Notes: a model not told the origin generated them from the letters alone. Positions 37,619-46,979 are shown, counted from the stretch's first letter. The stretch: 64,000 nt of DNA from Bacteroides sp. MSB163 (GCF_036416795.1 NZ_CP143867.1:4642001-4706000), one strand, 5' to 3'. A program made the numbers and translations.

Positions 37619-38680
37619 TTATTCAAATTCAAAATAGAAATTGATGTTTTCTTTCATCAGGATGTCGATAGGCATATACTTTACACCGGTCACCGGACGT
37701 TTGAATACGACATGGTCGCACAGAGCTTTTACGCCACAGTATCCTTGCAGTCCCGGGCGTTGTCCGATGAGATAATTTACTTCGCCGGATTTCAGGTACT
37801 CCACGTTCTTGGGCAGAAGGTCGTATCCAACTAATCCTTCCAAATGGTGTCCTGTTTCCTGTAGATATCCTGCCACCTGGTAGACGCGTGAGTTAAAGAC
37901 GGCTCCTAATACCGCTTTGGGATGTGCGGTAAAGAAATCTTCCAATGTCCGGCGGTTGGCTTCATCATCTTCTTTGTTCAGTACTACATCATGAACCACC
38001 AGATTCTCATGTTCCTGTGCAATAAAATTCATGAAACCGTCCATGCGTCGTTGCATTTGTATTTCTGCCGGACTGTTCTTTTTATTATTTAGGAATAATA
38101 TCAGCTCCTGCCCTTCCCTATACTTACGCATCAGGATTTTAGCGGCCATATACCCACTTGTTCGGGAATCTTGGCCGATATAGCAGAGTGCATGGGTATC
38201 TTCTATATTAAAGTCGATAAATGCATAAGGTATCTTTTTCCCTTCCAGATAAGATGTCAGCGATATCGTCTCTTCGCGGAAATTGGGGGCGATCAATACG
38301 GCATCCACTATTTCCTTACGGAGTTTCGCGCAGGCTTTTTCATAAGAAAGCCGGTCGGCATGATGGTAGCACAAAAAGTCCACACTTACATTAAAAGGGC
38401 GCAACTCTTGTGCGGCACGGTTGATGCCTTCTGCAACGGAATGCCAATAGTCATGTTCCACATAATAAGGTATAATACATAGGACACGGTAGCGCTTCTT
38501 GGCTGCCAGCCCAATAGCAAACATATTAGGATGGTAGTCTATCTCATCAAGCACTTTTTGAACCTTCTCCCTGCTGGCGGCAGAAACATCTCCCCGATTG
38601 TGCAACACGCGGTCCACAGTTCCGGCAGAAACACCCGCCATGCGGGCAATGTCTTTAATGGTGTAGTTCTTGTTTTCCAT
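37619..38680 (-). CDS. LacI-family transcriptional regulator of hexuronate genes
   Basis: 353 residues. Residues 5-52 are the LacI helix-turn-helix and hinge (YTIKDIARMAGVSAGTVDRVLHNRG), followed by a periplasmic-binding-protein-like effector domain (RYRVLCIIPYYVEHDYWHSV, and YIGQDSRTSGYMAAKIL). It probably senses a hexuronate pathway intermediate and controls uxaB and uxaC. Candidate operator TAAC-G-GTTA (38807-38815) lies at the predicted uxaC transcription start. Its own promoter has TATCTTTG on minus at 38753-38760. Confidence 0.9.
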   Translation of the reverse strand: MENKNYTIKDIARMAGVSAGTVDRVLHNRGDVSAASREKVQKVLDEIDYHPNMFAIGLAAKKRYRVLCIIPYYVEHDYWHSVAEGINRAAQELRPFNVSVDFLCYHHADRLSYEKACAKLRKEIVDAVLIAPNFREETISLTSYLEGKKIPYAFIDFNIEDTHALCYIGQDSRTSGYMAAKILMRKYREGQELILFLNNKKNSPAEIQMQRRMDGFMNFIAQEHENLVVHDVVLNKEDDEANRRTLEDFFTAHPKAVLGAVFNSRVYQVAGYLQETGHHLEGLVGYDLLPKNVEYLKSGEVNYLIGQRPGLQGYCGVKALCDHVVFKRPVTGVKYMPIDILMKENINFYFEFE

Positions 38681-38752
38681 ATTCTTTGTCTCATTCGTTT
38701 TAAGGCACTAAAGGTTCAATGTCTAAAACTTAAATATTATAAATATTTGCGG

Positions 38753-38781
38753 CAAAGATACGAATTATTTTGTTTCTCCAA
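38753..38781 (-). promoter_or_regulatory. Promoter of the lacI-uxaB operon
   Basis: On minus, TTG (38779-38781), 18-base spacer, TATCTTTG (38753-38760). Start about 70 bases before the regulator ATG. Confidence 0.65.
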
Positions 38782-38815
38782 GTAAATTTTCTACTTTTGT
38801 GTTCGATAACGGTTA
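38769..38815 (+). promoter_or_regulatory. uxaC promoter with candidate operator
   Basis: TTTG (38769-38772), 19-base spacer, TACTTTTG (38792-38799). A 9-base palindrome TAACGGTTA at 38807-38815 covers the expected start of transcription and could be the LacI-type operator. It overlaps the divergent promoter. Confidence 0.6.
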
Positions 38816-38917
38816 ATAAAAGCAAAAACCAATATCTTGCCTATTAGCTTTACAATCAATATTATATAGGTATAGAAAAGAGAAAGTAATATTTTTATAT
38901 ACTTAAAACACAGTAGA

Positions 38918-40324
38918 ATGAAAAAATTTATGGATGAAAACTTCCTGTTGCAGACAGAAACCGCACAGAAGTTGTATCATGAACATGCGGCCAAGATGCC
39001 GATTATCGATTATCACTGTCACTTAATCCCTAAAATGGTAGCAGACGACTATCAGTTTAAGTCATTGACTGAAATCTGGTTGGGCGGCGACCATTACAAA
39101 TGGCGTGCTATGCGTACCAATGGTGTAGACGAACGTTTCTGCACAGGTAAGGATACTTCCGACTGGGAAAAATTTGAAAAGTGGGCTGAAACCGTTCCTT
39201 ATACTTTCCGTAATCCTTTGTATCACTGGACACACCTGGAGTTGAAGACAGCGTTCGGTATCGATAAGATCCTGAGCCCGAAGACTGCCCGTGAGATTTA
39301 TGACGAGTGTAATGAGAAGCTGGCTCAACCGGAATACTCTGCTCGTGGCATGATGCGCCGTTATCATGTGGAAGCTGTTTGTACTACGGATGATCCTATT
39401 GATTCTCTGGAATATCATATTCAAACACGCGAAAGTGGTTTTGAAATCAAGATGTTGCCGACATGGCGTCCTGACAAGGCAATGGCTGTAGAAGTTCCTT
39501 CTGACTTCCGTGCATACGTTGAGAAACTGGCTGAAGTAAGCGGTGTTGCTATCTCTAATTTCGATGATATGATAGCTGCCTTGCGCAAACGTCATGACTT
39601 CTTTGCTGAACAAGGCTGTAAATTGTCCGACCACGGTATTGAAGAATTCTATGCAGAAGACTATACAGATGCTGAAATCAAAGCTATATTTAATAAGGTA
39701 TATGGTGGAGCAGAACTGGCCAAGGAAGAAATCCTGAAATTCAAATCAGCTATGCTGGTTATCTTCGGTGAAATGGACTGGGAAAAAGGATGGACACAAC
39801 AATTCCACTATGGCGCTATCCGTAACAATAACAGTAAGATGTTCAAGTTGCTCGGCGCTGATACCGGTTTCGATTCTATCGGTGAATTTACTACTGCTAA
39901 GGCAATGTCTAAATTCCTCGATCGCTTGAATTCTGAAGGCAAGTTGACGAAGACTATTCTTTATAATCTTAATCCGTGCGCTAATGAAGTTATCGCCACT
40001 ATGTTGGGTAACTTCCAGGATGGTACGGTTCCGGGTAAGATACAGTTTGGTTCCGGCTGGTGGTTCCTCGATCAGAAAGACGGTATGGAGAAACAGATGA
40101 ATGCTCTTTCCGTACTGGGTCTGTTGAGCCGTTTCGTAGGTATGTTGACGGACTCCCGTTCATTCCTCTCCTATCCGCGTCATGAATATTTCCGCCGTAC
40201 ATTGTGTAATCTTGTTGGCCGTGACATTGAGAATGGTGAAATTCCGGCTTCTGAAATGGACCGCGTGAACCAGATGATTGAAGATATCAGCTACTATAAC
40301 GCTAAGAATTTCTTCAAGTTCTAA
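38918..40324 (+). CDS. uxaC: Uronate isomerase
   Basis: 468 residues, standard for UxaC. It interconverts galacturonate and tagaturonate, and glucuronate and fructuronate, in the cytoplasm. It is an amidohydrolase-fold enzyme with the N-terminal metal pair DYHCHL (His33, His35), GDHYKWRAMRTNG, GAIRNNNSKMF, and GSGWWFLDQKDGM near the C-terminus. Divergent from the lacI-uxaB operon. Start chosen at ATG 38918 (MKKFMDENFL); the fifth codon is also Met. Ends before a clear terminator. Confidence 0.95.
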   Translation: MKKFMDENFLLQTETAQKLYHEHAAKMPIIDYHCHLIPKMVADDYQFKSLTEIWLGGDHYKWRAMRTNGVDERFCTGKDTSDWEKFEKWAETVPYTFRNPLYHWTHLELKTAFGIDKILSPKTAREIYDECNEKLAQPEYSARGMMRRYHVEAVCTTDDPIDSLEYHIQTRESGFEIKMLPTWRPDKAMAVEVPSDFRAYVEKLAEVSGVAISNFDDMIAALRKRHDFFAEQGCKLSDHGIEEFYAEDYTDAEIKAIFNKVYGGAELAKEEILKFKSAMLVIFGEMDWEKGWTQQFHYGAIRNNNSKMFKLLGADTGFDSIGEFTTAKAMSKFLDRLNSEGKLTKTILYNLNPCANEVIATMLGNFQDGTVPGKIQFGSGWWFLDQKDGMEKQMNALSVLGLLSRFVGMLTDSRSFLSYPRHEYFRRTLCNLVGRDIENGEIPASEMDRVNQMIEDISYYNAKNFFKF

Positions 40325-40349
40325 AAAAGAGTTACTTTTTACCAATAGC

Positions 40350-40387
40350 AAGGAGTGCATCAAAGTTATATCGGTGCACTCCTTTTC
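40350..40387 (+). terminator. uxaC terminator
   Basis: AAGGAGTGCA / TGCACTCCTT, a perfect 10-bp stem with a 15-base loop, followed by TTCTTT. Confidence 0.85.
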
Positions 40388-40520
40388 TTTTAGATGCATC
40401 CAATACTTCTTTAAAGAATAATCCGGGTGTAAGTAGAATTATCTTTTAATAATAACTGGTATATCCTTTAACCTTATATGAGATATTATATATACGAGAG
40501 AGATTTTTTTTCCGATGTTA

Positions 40521-40550
40521 TTGGCTTTTATAAATTATTCATTAACTTTG
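40521..40550 (+). promoter_or_regulatory. Promoter of the second wza-wzc locus
   Basis: TTG (40521-40523), 19-base spacer, TAACTTTG (40543-40550). Predicted transcription start about 40555, giving a 5' leader near 290 nt. Confidence 0.7.
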
Positions 40551-40554
40551 CGAC

Positions 40555-40847
40555 ACCTTTAGGAATATTCTGATATACTCCTAAGAGATTATATATTAAA
40601 TAGTTAGAAGCGTTTACCATATTATTCTTGTCAAGGAAATCGCCAAATTTCAAATGGATATAAGAATAATAGGCAACAAAACGCTCATGCTCGCTGTATA
40701 TCCAAATATATAGTAGAGCGTGGGCTGTTGTCTTTATTATCTATATCCGGGTGTTTGGCGATACCTCTTTGACAGATAATGACAACAGTTCCCACGCTTT
40801 CATTTTATTTATAGGTGTCGTATGGGGACTTTCGACGCCGGATATAC
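40555..40847 (+). promoter_or_regulatory. Long structured leader of wza-wzc, possible RNA switch
   Basis: Nearly 300 nt with no gene. Long-range pairs: ATCGCCAAA (40639-40647) with TTTGGCGAT (40754-40762); AGCGTGGG-CTGTTGTC (40717-40732) with GACAACAG-TT-CCCACGCT (40781-40798). Two competing choices: GGATATA (40656-40662) can pair with TATATCC at 40697 or at 40742, and GAGCGT (40716-40721) can pair with ACGCTC (40681-40686) or with the downstream ACGCT. The final stem is followed by TTTCATTTTATTT, so it could act as a terminator that the other fold prevents. It also contains the GCGTGGGCTGTTG word seen in two other places. Confidence 0.55.
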
Positions 40848-41642
40848 ATGATGAGAAATACCATATCTGCCTTATGTGCGGCAACTTTTCTGTGTCTGCT
40901 CTGTTCTTCTTGTTCATCAAGCAGGCAAGTATCCTATTTGCAAAAGCGGAATGAGGGATTCCGGGACACTCTTATAGAATATGATGCCCACATCATGCCT
41001 AAAGATTTGCTTACCATCTCCGTCAGTTGTTCTGAACCGGAAGCCGCCTTGCCTTTCAATTTAATGGTACCTGCTTCGCAAACAGGAATCAATTCCACTA
41101 ATTTAGTTTCACAACCTACCCTGCAAAACTATCTGGTGAACAATCAGGGCGAGATTGTTTTCCCTGTACTCGGCACCTTGAAAGTAGGTGGAATGACCAC
41201 TCAGAAAACTTCTGAACTGATTGTGGAGAAACTGGAACGCTACTTGAAAGAGCGTCCCATCGTGACTGTCCGGTTGGTAAACTATAAGATTTCCGTAATT
41301 GGAGAAGTAAGCCGTCCGGGAGTCTATACCGTAAATAACGAACAGGTGAATGTCTTTGAAGCTGTAGCAATGGCGGGTGATCTGACCATATACGGGAAGC
41401 GGGATAATGTACGCATCATCCGCACCGTAGACGGCAAACAAAAACTTATCACCATCAACCTGAATGATGAAAACATCATCTATTCCCCCGACTTCTATCT
41501 ACGGCAAAACGACATCGTCTACGTGGAGCCAAACAAGGCAAAGAAACAGAATGCCAACATTGGTTCTTCCACCAATCTTCTGATCTCCATAACCTCTATA
41601 CTCATATCCCTGGCAGGGTTAATGGTCAATATTTTACGATAA
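40848..41642 (+). CDS. Second polysaccharide export lipoprotein (Wza-like)
   Basis: 264 residues from the ATG-ATG pair at 40848; a GTG at 40815 would put non-signal residues in front of the signal peptide. Lipoprotein-type signal with a Cys cluster (CLLCSSCSSS). Poly_export domain (EYDAHIMPKDLLTISVSC) and SLBB domain (ISVIGEVSRPGVYTVNNEQVN, YGKRDNVRIIR), ending in a C-terminal hydrophobic segment. It is clearly homologous to the wza of the capsule operon (shared YLRQNDI/DVLYVEPNKA ending). It is followed 35 bases later by wzc. No glycosyltransferases follow. Confidence 0.9.
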   Translation: MMRNTISALCAATFLCLLCSSCSSSRQVSYLQKRNEGFRDTLIEYDAHIMPKDLLTISVSCSEPEAALPFNLMVPASQTGINSTNLVSQPTLQNYLVNNQGEIVFPVLGTLKVGGMTTQKTSELIVEKLERYLKERPIVTVRLVNYKISVIGEVSRPGVYTVNNEQVNVFEAVAMAGDLTIYGKRDNVRIIRTVDGKQKLITINLNDENIIYSPDFYLRQNDIVYVEPNKAKKQNANIGSSTNLLISITSILISLAGLMVNILR

Positions 41643-41677
41643 AAAGTACAATTCACTAACTAACACAATCTATATAT

Positions 41678-44008
41678 ATGAACACCAATCATACAGACAC
41701 TAATCAAATGCAGGAACAAGAAATAGACCTGATTGAACTTTTCTACAAACTGTTGGCGCACTGGCGGTGGTTTCTGCTGGCTGCTGTGGTAGCACTTGCC
41801 GGCGCATACATTTATGTACATGTAACCACTCCTGTCTATCAGGCAACGGCTTCTGTTGTCATCAAGGATTCGGAAGGAAGCAATAAGGCCATCGATGAGT
41901 TGTTCCAGAAAGTCGCTCCTTCTTCCCTCACCTCTGCAAATACGCAGATTGAAGATGAAATGGAGATATTGCGTTCACGCTCTATCCTGCTGCAAGTGAT
42001 TAATGAGTTGAATCTGCATACGAAGTACAAGGTGAAAGATGGACTTTTCTATAATGAAACCACTACACCTCCCATCATTGCTTCTATGGATAAAGTATCC
42101 ATGGATACATTGAGCGGGACATTGCTGATACAAGTGGAGAAAGCAGGTGAACGTTATGCCGTGAGTAGCGCCTTGGACGATATTTGTGTAACAGAGACTT
42201 GTACTGGTTTCCCTGCCTTTGTAGAAACTCCTGCCGGACGATGCACTTTAAGATTACTGCCCGGACATCAGTTTTCCGAAGCCATAAAGATAAGCATTTG
42301 CCGTCCTATCGATGCCGTGAACTATTATTCCGGTCAACTGGTGGTTACCACTACTTCAAAGAAAACTTCTATCATCAGTCTGACCTTCAAGGATACGGAT
42401 AAGAATCGTGCGGAAGTTTTTCTTGCCAAGTTAATTGAAGTCTACAACCGGGATGCAATGGATGATAAGAATAAGGTGACAGGAAATACACTCATCTTTT
42501 TGGAAGAACGTTTGGATAGTATCAGCAACGAACTGGGATTTGTAGAAAAGCATCTGGAGCAATACAAACAAAAAGAACGTCTGAGCGATTTGAAAACCAA
42601 CATGACTCTGGATCTGAATACGAACAATGAGTACGAAAAAAAGTTGCTGGATGTGGAGATGCAGCTAAATATGACTAACTATATCTATAACTATTTGTCA
42701 GATGATAAACACCGTTTTTCGCTATTACCAGTGAATACGGGCATTGCCGATACGGAACTAGTGCAACTTATTAACGAATATAACAAGGAGCTGCTGGAAC
42801 GTGAGCGGCTGATGAACACCATGAAAGCAGATAATCCGACGATTGTTAATCAGGATATTCGCATAGATGCGCTGAGAAGAAATGTAGTAAGTTCTGTGGC
42901 TGGTGTAAAAGACGGACTCGGCATAGCGCGCACTGATATTTTGCGTAAAACCGATTATTTCAACTCCCGTATCAGAAATATGCCGAAGCAGGAAAGGGAG
43001 TTTAATAACATAGACCGGCAACAGCAAATCAAGGCAAACCTATATCTGATGTTGCTTGAACGGCGTGAACAGGCAGCTATTTCTTTGGCCGCCACAATGA
43101 ACAAGGCAAGAGTGATTGATGCTCCCCTATCCGCTGACAGACCGATAGCTTCGCGAAGTATGATGATCTATGCCGGAAGTCTGTTTCTGGCATGTGTAAT
43201 GACAGCAGGAGTTATTTTGTTCGGAAGAATTTTCCGTACTAAAATCGTGTCGGTAGCGGAAGTTGAGAGTACACAAATTCCTGTAATGGGAATCATTCCG
43301 TATACCAAAGAAGGTGGTGGCGTTGAAGAAGGACAAAACGGTATCATGGAAGAATCTTTTCGCCGCATGAGAAGCAATCTGCGTTTTCTTACCGAAGACG
43401 GTGACAAAAAATGTATTCTGATGACCTCCACCATTAGCGGAGAAGGAAAAAGTTTCATCAGCATCAACCTGGCTCTGACCTTTGCTTTTCTGGGATGCCG
43501 GGTACTGGTAGTAGGTTTGGATATCCGTCGTCCCAGACTGGCGGAGTACTTCGGAATAAAGAGTCATGTAGGTATGACCAGTTATCTTTCGAACAATGAG
43601 ATAAAACCAGAAGATATAATTTTCCCATCGGGTATACATGAACATTTATTCGTTGCGCCTGCCGGACCTGTCCCTCCCAATCCGGCAGAACTGTTGGAAA
43701 GAGCACGATTGAAAGAAGCATTCACGTATTTCCGTCAACAGTTTGATTATATCATTGTAGACTCAGCTCCGGTGGGATTGATTAGTGATACACTGAGCCT
43801 AAGCAAAGTGACTGATTTCACACTCTATGTGTGCCGCATGAATTATACACACAAGAATGTGTTGTCTGAAATTGTAAAGATACAACGGTCAGGGCAACTG
43901 AACCAAATATCTCTGGTTGTGAATGGCGATAATCTGGCGGAAAAGAAATATGGATATGGTTACGGATATAGTTATGGCTATGGAGATACTCATAAAAGAC
44001 ATAAGTAG
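41678..44008 (+). CDS. wzc: Wzc-type co-polymerase with tyrosine kinase
   Basis: 776 residues. Membrane helices at about 30-50 and 495-515 flank the periplasmic Wzz domain with coiled coils. The C-terminal cytoplasmic part is a bacterial tyrosine kinase: Walker A TISGEGKSFISINL (about residues 583-596), Walker A' VVGLDIRRPRLAEY (about 612-625), Walker B YIIVDSAPVG (about 690), and a tail with six tyrosines between 758 and 768 (YGYGYGYSYGYG), the autophosphorylation sites. It controls chain length and export with its paired Wza. Because the capsule operon has a kinase-less Wzz, this kinase could act on both systems. Confidence 0.93.
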   Translation: MNTNHTDTNQMQEQEIDLIELFYKLLAHWRWFLLAAVVALAGAYIYVHVTTPVYQATASVVIKDSEGSNKAIDELFQKVAPSSLTSANTQIEDEMEILRSRSILLQVINELNLHTKYKVKDGLFYNETTTPPIIASMDKVSMDTLSGTLLIQVEKAGERYAVSSALDDICVTETCTGFPAFVETPAGRCTLRLLPGHQFSEAIKISICRPIDAVNYYSGQLVVTTTSKKTSIISLTFKDTDKNRAEVFLAKLIEVYNRDAMDDKNKVTGNTLIFLEERLDSISNELGFVEKHLEQYKQKERLSDLKTNMTLDLNTNNEYEKKLLDVEMQLNMTNYIYNYLSDDKHRFSLLPVNTGIADTELVQLINEYNKELLERERLMNTMKADNPTIVNQDIRIDALRRNVVSSVAGVKDGLGIARTDILRKTDYFNSRIRNMPKQEREFNNIDRQQQIKANLYLMLLERREQAAISLAATMNKARVIDAPLSADRPIASRSMMIYAGSLFLACVMTAGVILFGRIFRTKIVSVAEVESTQIPVMGIIPYTKEGGGVEEGQNGIMEESFRRMRSNLRFLTEDGDKKCILMTSTISGEGKSFISINLALTFAFLGCRVLVVGLDIRRPRLAEYFGIKSHVGMTSYLSNNEIKPEDIIFPSGIHEHLFVAPAGPVPPNPAELLERARLKEAFTYFRQQFDYIIVDSAPVGLISDTLSLSKVTDFTLYVCRMNYTHKNVLSEIVKIQRSGQLNQISLVVNGDNLAEKKYGYGYGYSYGYGDTHKRHK

Positions 44009-44051
44009 TATACACCCATTTTCATCTCACTTTTTTTTCTTCTCAATGAAG

Positions 44052-44099
44052 ATACTGTTCCGGACTTTCATAGGTTAGGTAAAGTCCGGACGGTATTTT
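44052..44099 (+). terminator. Terminator of wza-wzc
   Basis: ATACTGTTCCGGACTTT with AAAGTCCGGACGGTAT, a stem of about 16 bp with one bulge and a wobble, then TTTTC. The HAD gene converges on it and its stop is adjacent. Confidence 0.8.
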
Positions 44100-44513
44100 C
44101 TAAAACCACCACTTCTTCTTCTTGTCCTGTTCTGTAGCAATATTACCTTGCGTATAGATATCCCGGAACGTTTTATGTTCTTTAATCATCTGATAGATAA
44201 GCCCCCAATCGGGCAATCCACCCAGATTACGGTCATCAATAAAAAGGTCTACTTTCAGTTTACGGGAGAATCCACAGTCCTGCTGCTTTTCTTCGGGATA
44301 ATCACGATTGACAGCATAGAATTCTACTCCTCTTTCTTTGCACCAGGCAACGGCTTCTTCCAAAAGTTCACCTTCGCGCACACTCCACAAGATGAGCCTG
44401 TGCTGATCTTGCTGCAACAGTTTTAAAGTGTCTGTTGCAAAAGGAATTTCTTTACCGATACGGGGATAGCGATGTTCTACTATAGTTCCATCGAAATCAA
44501 CTGCTATTGTCAT
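44100..44513 (-). CDS. HAD-fold phosphatase-like protein
   Basis: 137 residues. The nucleophile motif is DFDGT (Asp6, Asp8), with the Thr/Ser motif in LILWSVREG and the distal acidic residues in KVDLFIDDRNLGG, so a minimal HAD hydrolase without a cap. Size and pattern match the BT0820-like group of Bacteroides HAD proteins of unknown substrate; sugar or nucleotide phosphates are probable. It has its own promoter (TATCTTTG on minus at 44539-44546), divergent from the POT gene, and converges on wzc. Confidence 0.85.
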   Translation of the reverse strand: MTIAVDFDGTIVEHRYPRIGKEIPFATDTLKLLQQDQHRLILWSVREGELLEEAVAWCKERGVEFYAVNRDYPEEKQQDCGFSRKLKVDLFIDDRNLGGLPDWGLIYQMIKEHKTFRDIYTQGNIATEQDKKKKWWF

Positions 44514-44538
44514 AGTTTTATGCTGAAAAATTACAGAA

Positions 44539-44568
44539 CAAAGATACGAATCTTATTGAGAAAACAAA
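44539..44568 (-). promoter_or_regulatory. Promoter of the HAD gene
   Basis: On minus, TTTG (44565-44568), 18-base spacer, TATCTTTG (44539-44546). Confidence 0.65.
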
Positions 44569-44607
44569 GCGTTCTCCCCTTTTTACAATATGCAAATATG
44601 AAAGATA

Positions 44608-44639
44608 TTTGCATATAATTTCATAAAAATGTATTTTTG
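44608..44639 (+). promoter_or_regulatory. Promoter of the POT transporter gene
   Basis: TTTG (44608-44611), 20-base spacer, TATTTTTG (44632-44639), about 33 bases before the ATG. Confidence 0.7.
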
Positions 44640-44672
44640 CGCTTAATTTTTCACTAACAACATAATATTAGG

Positions 44673-46061
44673 ATGACTCAATCACCCAAAAATGTATCTA
44701 AAGGGTTCACTAAAGCCTTTTGGGTAAGCAACACGGTCGAACTGTTCGAACGTATGGCATATTATGCCGTTTTCATCGTTCTCACCATTTATCTTTCTTC
44801 TATTTTAGGCTTCAACGACCTTGAAGCGAGTATGATTTCCGGTTTATTTTCCGGTGGTCTTTATCTTTTGCCTATCTTCACGGGTGCTTATGCCGATAAG
44901 ATAGGTTTCCGGAAATCCATGATTGTTGCTTTTTCGCTGCTGTCTGTCGGATATTTGGGTTTAGGAATTCTCCCTACCCTGCTGGAAGCTGCCGGTTTGG
45001 TGGAATATGGCACAGCAACCCGTTTCACCGGACTGCCGGATAGCGATAGCCGTTGGATAATCGTTCCTGTGCTGTTTGTTATCATGGTGGGTGGATCGTT
45101 TATCAAATCTATTATTTCAGCTTCGGTGGCAAAAGAAACTACGGAAGCAAACCGCGCACGCGGTTATTCCATATTTTATATGATGGTGAATATTGGTGCA
45201 TTTACCGGAAAGACAGTGATTGACCCGTTGCGGAATGTTATTGGAGACCAAGCTTATATCTATATTAACTATTTCTCTGCCACGATGACCATATTGGCAT
45301 TGCTTTCCGTTGTTCTGCTCTATAAATCTACTCATACGGCAGGAGAAGGAAAAAGTATGCGTGAAATCGGTCAAGGCTTCCTGCGCATCATCACGAACTG
45401 GCGTCTGCTGATTCTTATCCTGATTATAACGGGATTCTGGATGGTGCAGCAACAATTATACGCTACGATGCCTAAATATGTAATCCGTATGGCGGGTGAG
45501 ACTGCCAAGCCGGGTTGGATAGCTAATGTAAACCCGTTTGTAGTGGTTTGCTGCGTTAGTTTCGTGACGCGTTTGATGGCGAAACGTTCGGCTATTACTT
45601 CCATGAATATCGGTATGTTCCTTATTCCATTCTCGGCTCTGCTGATGGCATGCGGTAATCTGCTTGGAAATGACGTGATAAGCGGAATGAGCAATATCAC
45701 ATTAATGATGATAGCCGGTATCGTGATACAGGCTTTGGCAGAGTGTTTCATTTCACCGCGTTATCTGGAGTATTTTTCCCTGCAAGCGCCTAAGGGTGAA
45801 GAGGGTATGTATCTTGGATTTAGCCATCTCCATTCCTTCCTCTCTTCCATCTTCGGTTTTGGTATCGCGGGAGTATTGTTGACAAAATACTGTCCTGATC
45901 CTGTCCTTTTTGAGACTCGTGAAGCATGGGAGGCTGCAAGCGCAAATGCACATTATATCTGGTATTATTTCGCTGCCATCGGTCTGATATCCGCACTGGC
46001 ACTGTTAGTATTTGCCAAAATCACCGAATCCATCGACAAAAAGAAGAAAGCCAAGGTCTGA
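44673..46061 (+). CDS. POT-family (proton-dependent) peptide transporter
   Basis: 462 residues, 12 or more hydrophobic segments. The first helix contains ELFERMAYYA with the ExxER proton-coupling signature (Glu23-Arg27), and the cytoplasmic loop after helix two has AYADKIGFRKSM, typical of the MFS/POT group. It should import di- or tripeptides across the inner membrane with protons. It stands alone with a good promoter and a terminator. A related MFS role is the alternative, but the ExxER motif favours POT. Confidence 0.88.
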   Translation: MTQSPKNVSKGFTKAFWVSNTVELFERMAYYAVFIVLTIYLSSILGFNDLEASMISGLFSGGLYLLPIFTGAYADKIGFRKSMIVAFSLLSVGYLGLGILPTLLEAAGLVEYGTATRFTGLPDSDSRWIIVPVLFVIMVGGSFIKSIISASVAKETTEANRARGYSIFYMMVNIGAFTGKTVIDPLRNVIGDQAYIYINYFSATMTILALLSVVLLYKSTHTAGEGKSMREIGQGFLRIITNWRLLILILIITGFWMVQQQLYATMPKYVIRMAGETAKPGWIANVNPFVVVCCVSFVTRLMAKRSAITSMNIGMFLIPFSALLMACGNLLGNDVISGMSNITLMMIAGIVIQALAECFISPRYLEYFSLQAPKGEEGMYLGFSHLHSFLSSIFGFGIAGVLLTKYCPDPVLFETREAWEAASANAHYIWYYFAAIGLISALALLVFAKITESIDKKKKAKV

Positions 46062-46085
46062 ATATCTCATTTTTTATGTATATTT

Positions 46086-46118
46086 GCCGTCACTTTGCCA
46101 TAAAAGTGGCGGCTTTTT
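46086..46118 (+). terminator. POT gene terminator
   Basis: GCCGTCACTTT / AAAGTGGCGGC, 11 bp with one G-T wobble and a short loop, then TTTTT. It lies 25 bases after the stop. Confidence 0.85.
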
Positions 46119-46137
46119 CTAAATTGAGGAGAACATA

Positions 46138-46941
46138 ATGAAAGTAAAATTTATAAGCCTTGCGAGCGGAAGTAGTGGCAACTGCTATTATATAGGCACT
46201 GAAAAATACGGAATACTTATTGACGCTGGTATAGCGGTACGTACTATTAAGAAATCATTGAAGGAAGTGGGCATCGGTATGGAGACGGTACGTGCGGTAT
46301 TCGTTACACACGACCATGCAGACCATATCAAAGCTGTAGGCGGACTGGGTGAGAAACTGCATATCCCTGTCTACACAACTGCGCGTATCCACGAGGGAAT
46401 CAACAAAAGTTATTGCATGACGGAGAAGCTTCACTCTTCCGTTCATTATCTGGAGAAAGAAGAGCCGATGGTACTGGAAGATTTTCATATCGAGTCTTTC
46501 GAAGTTCCCCACGACGGTACGGACAATGTGGGTTATTGCATTGAAATCGACGGAAAAGTATTCTCGTTCCTCACCGACCTTGGTGAAATCACCCCTACTG
46601 CTGCCAAGTTTATCCGTAAAGCGAATTACCTGATACTGGAAGCTAACTATGATGATGAAATGCTGCGTATGGGTACATATCCGCAGTATTTAAAGGAGCG
46701 CATTACTAGTCGTACGGGACACATGAGCAATATTGCAACCGCCGAGTTCCTAGCTGAAAATATTACGGAAGATCTGAAATATATCTGGCTTTGCCATTTG
46801 AGCAAAGACAATAATCATCCGGAACTTGCTTACAAGACGGTGGAATGGAAATTAAGAAGTAAAGGTATATTGGTAGGTAAAGATGTGCAACTCTGCGCTT
46901 TAAAGCGTAGCACTCCCTCCGACCTGTATGAGTTTGATTAA
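46138..46941 (+). CDS. MBL-fold hydrolase (YycJ/WalJ type)
   Basis: 267 residues. Metallo-beta-lactamase fold with the metal motif THDHADH (His58, Asp59, His60, Asp62, His63) and the usual opening FISLASGSSGNCYYIG, which marks the YycJ/WalJ group, then HDGTDNVGYCIE and HLSKDNNHPE near the end. Related proteins are exonuclease-like and act in mismatch repair or cell wall control in Firmicutes; in Bacteroidetes they are widespread but little studied. Start is supported by the upstream GAGGAG. It lies just before tRNA-Lys. Confidence 0.9.
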   Translation: MKVKFISLASGSSGNCYYIGTEKYGILIDAGIAVRTIKKSLKEVGIGMETVRAVFVTHDHADHIKAVGGLGEKLHIPVYTTARIHEGINKSYCMTEKLHSSVHYLEKEEPMVLEDFHIESFEVPHDGTDNVGYCIEIDGKVFSFLTDLGEITPTAAKFIRKANYLILEANYDDEMLRMGTYPQYLKERITSRTGHMSNIATAEFLAENITEDLKYIWLCHLSKDNNHPELAYKTVEWKLRSKGILVGKDVQLCALKRSTPSDLYEFD

Positions 46942-46979
46942 AAAAAGCCGCTTTCATCGAAAAAAAGATTTTATTTTGC

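Noticed and set aside
40325..40847. UpxY/UpxZ genes in front of the second wza
   Set aside because: No NusG-like frame is present on either strand; only non-coding leader sequence.
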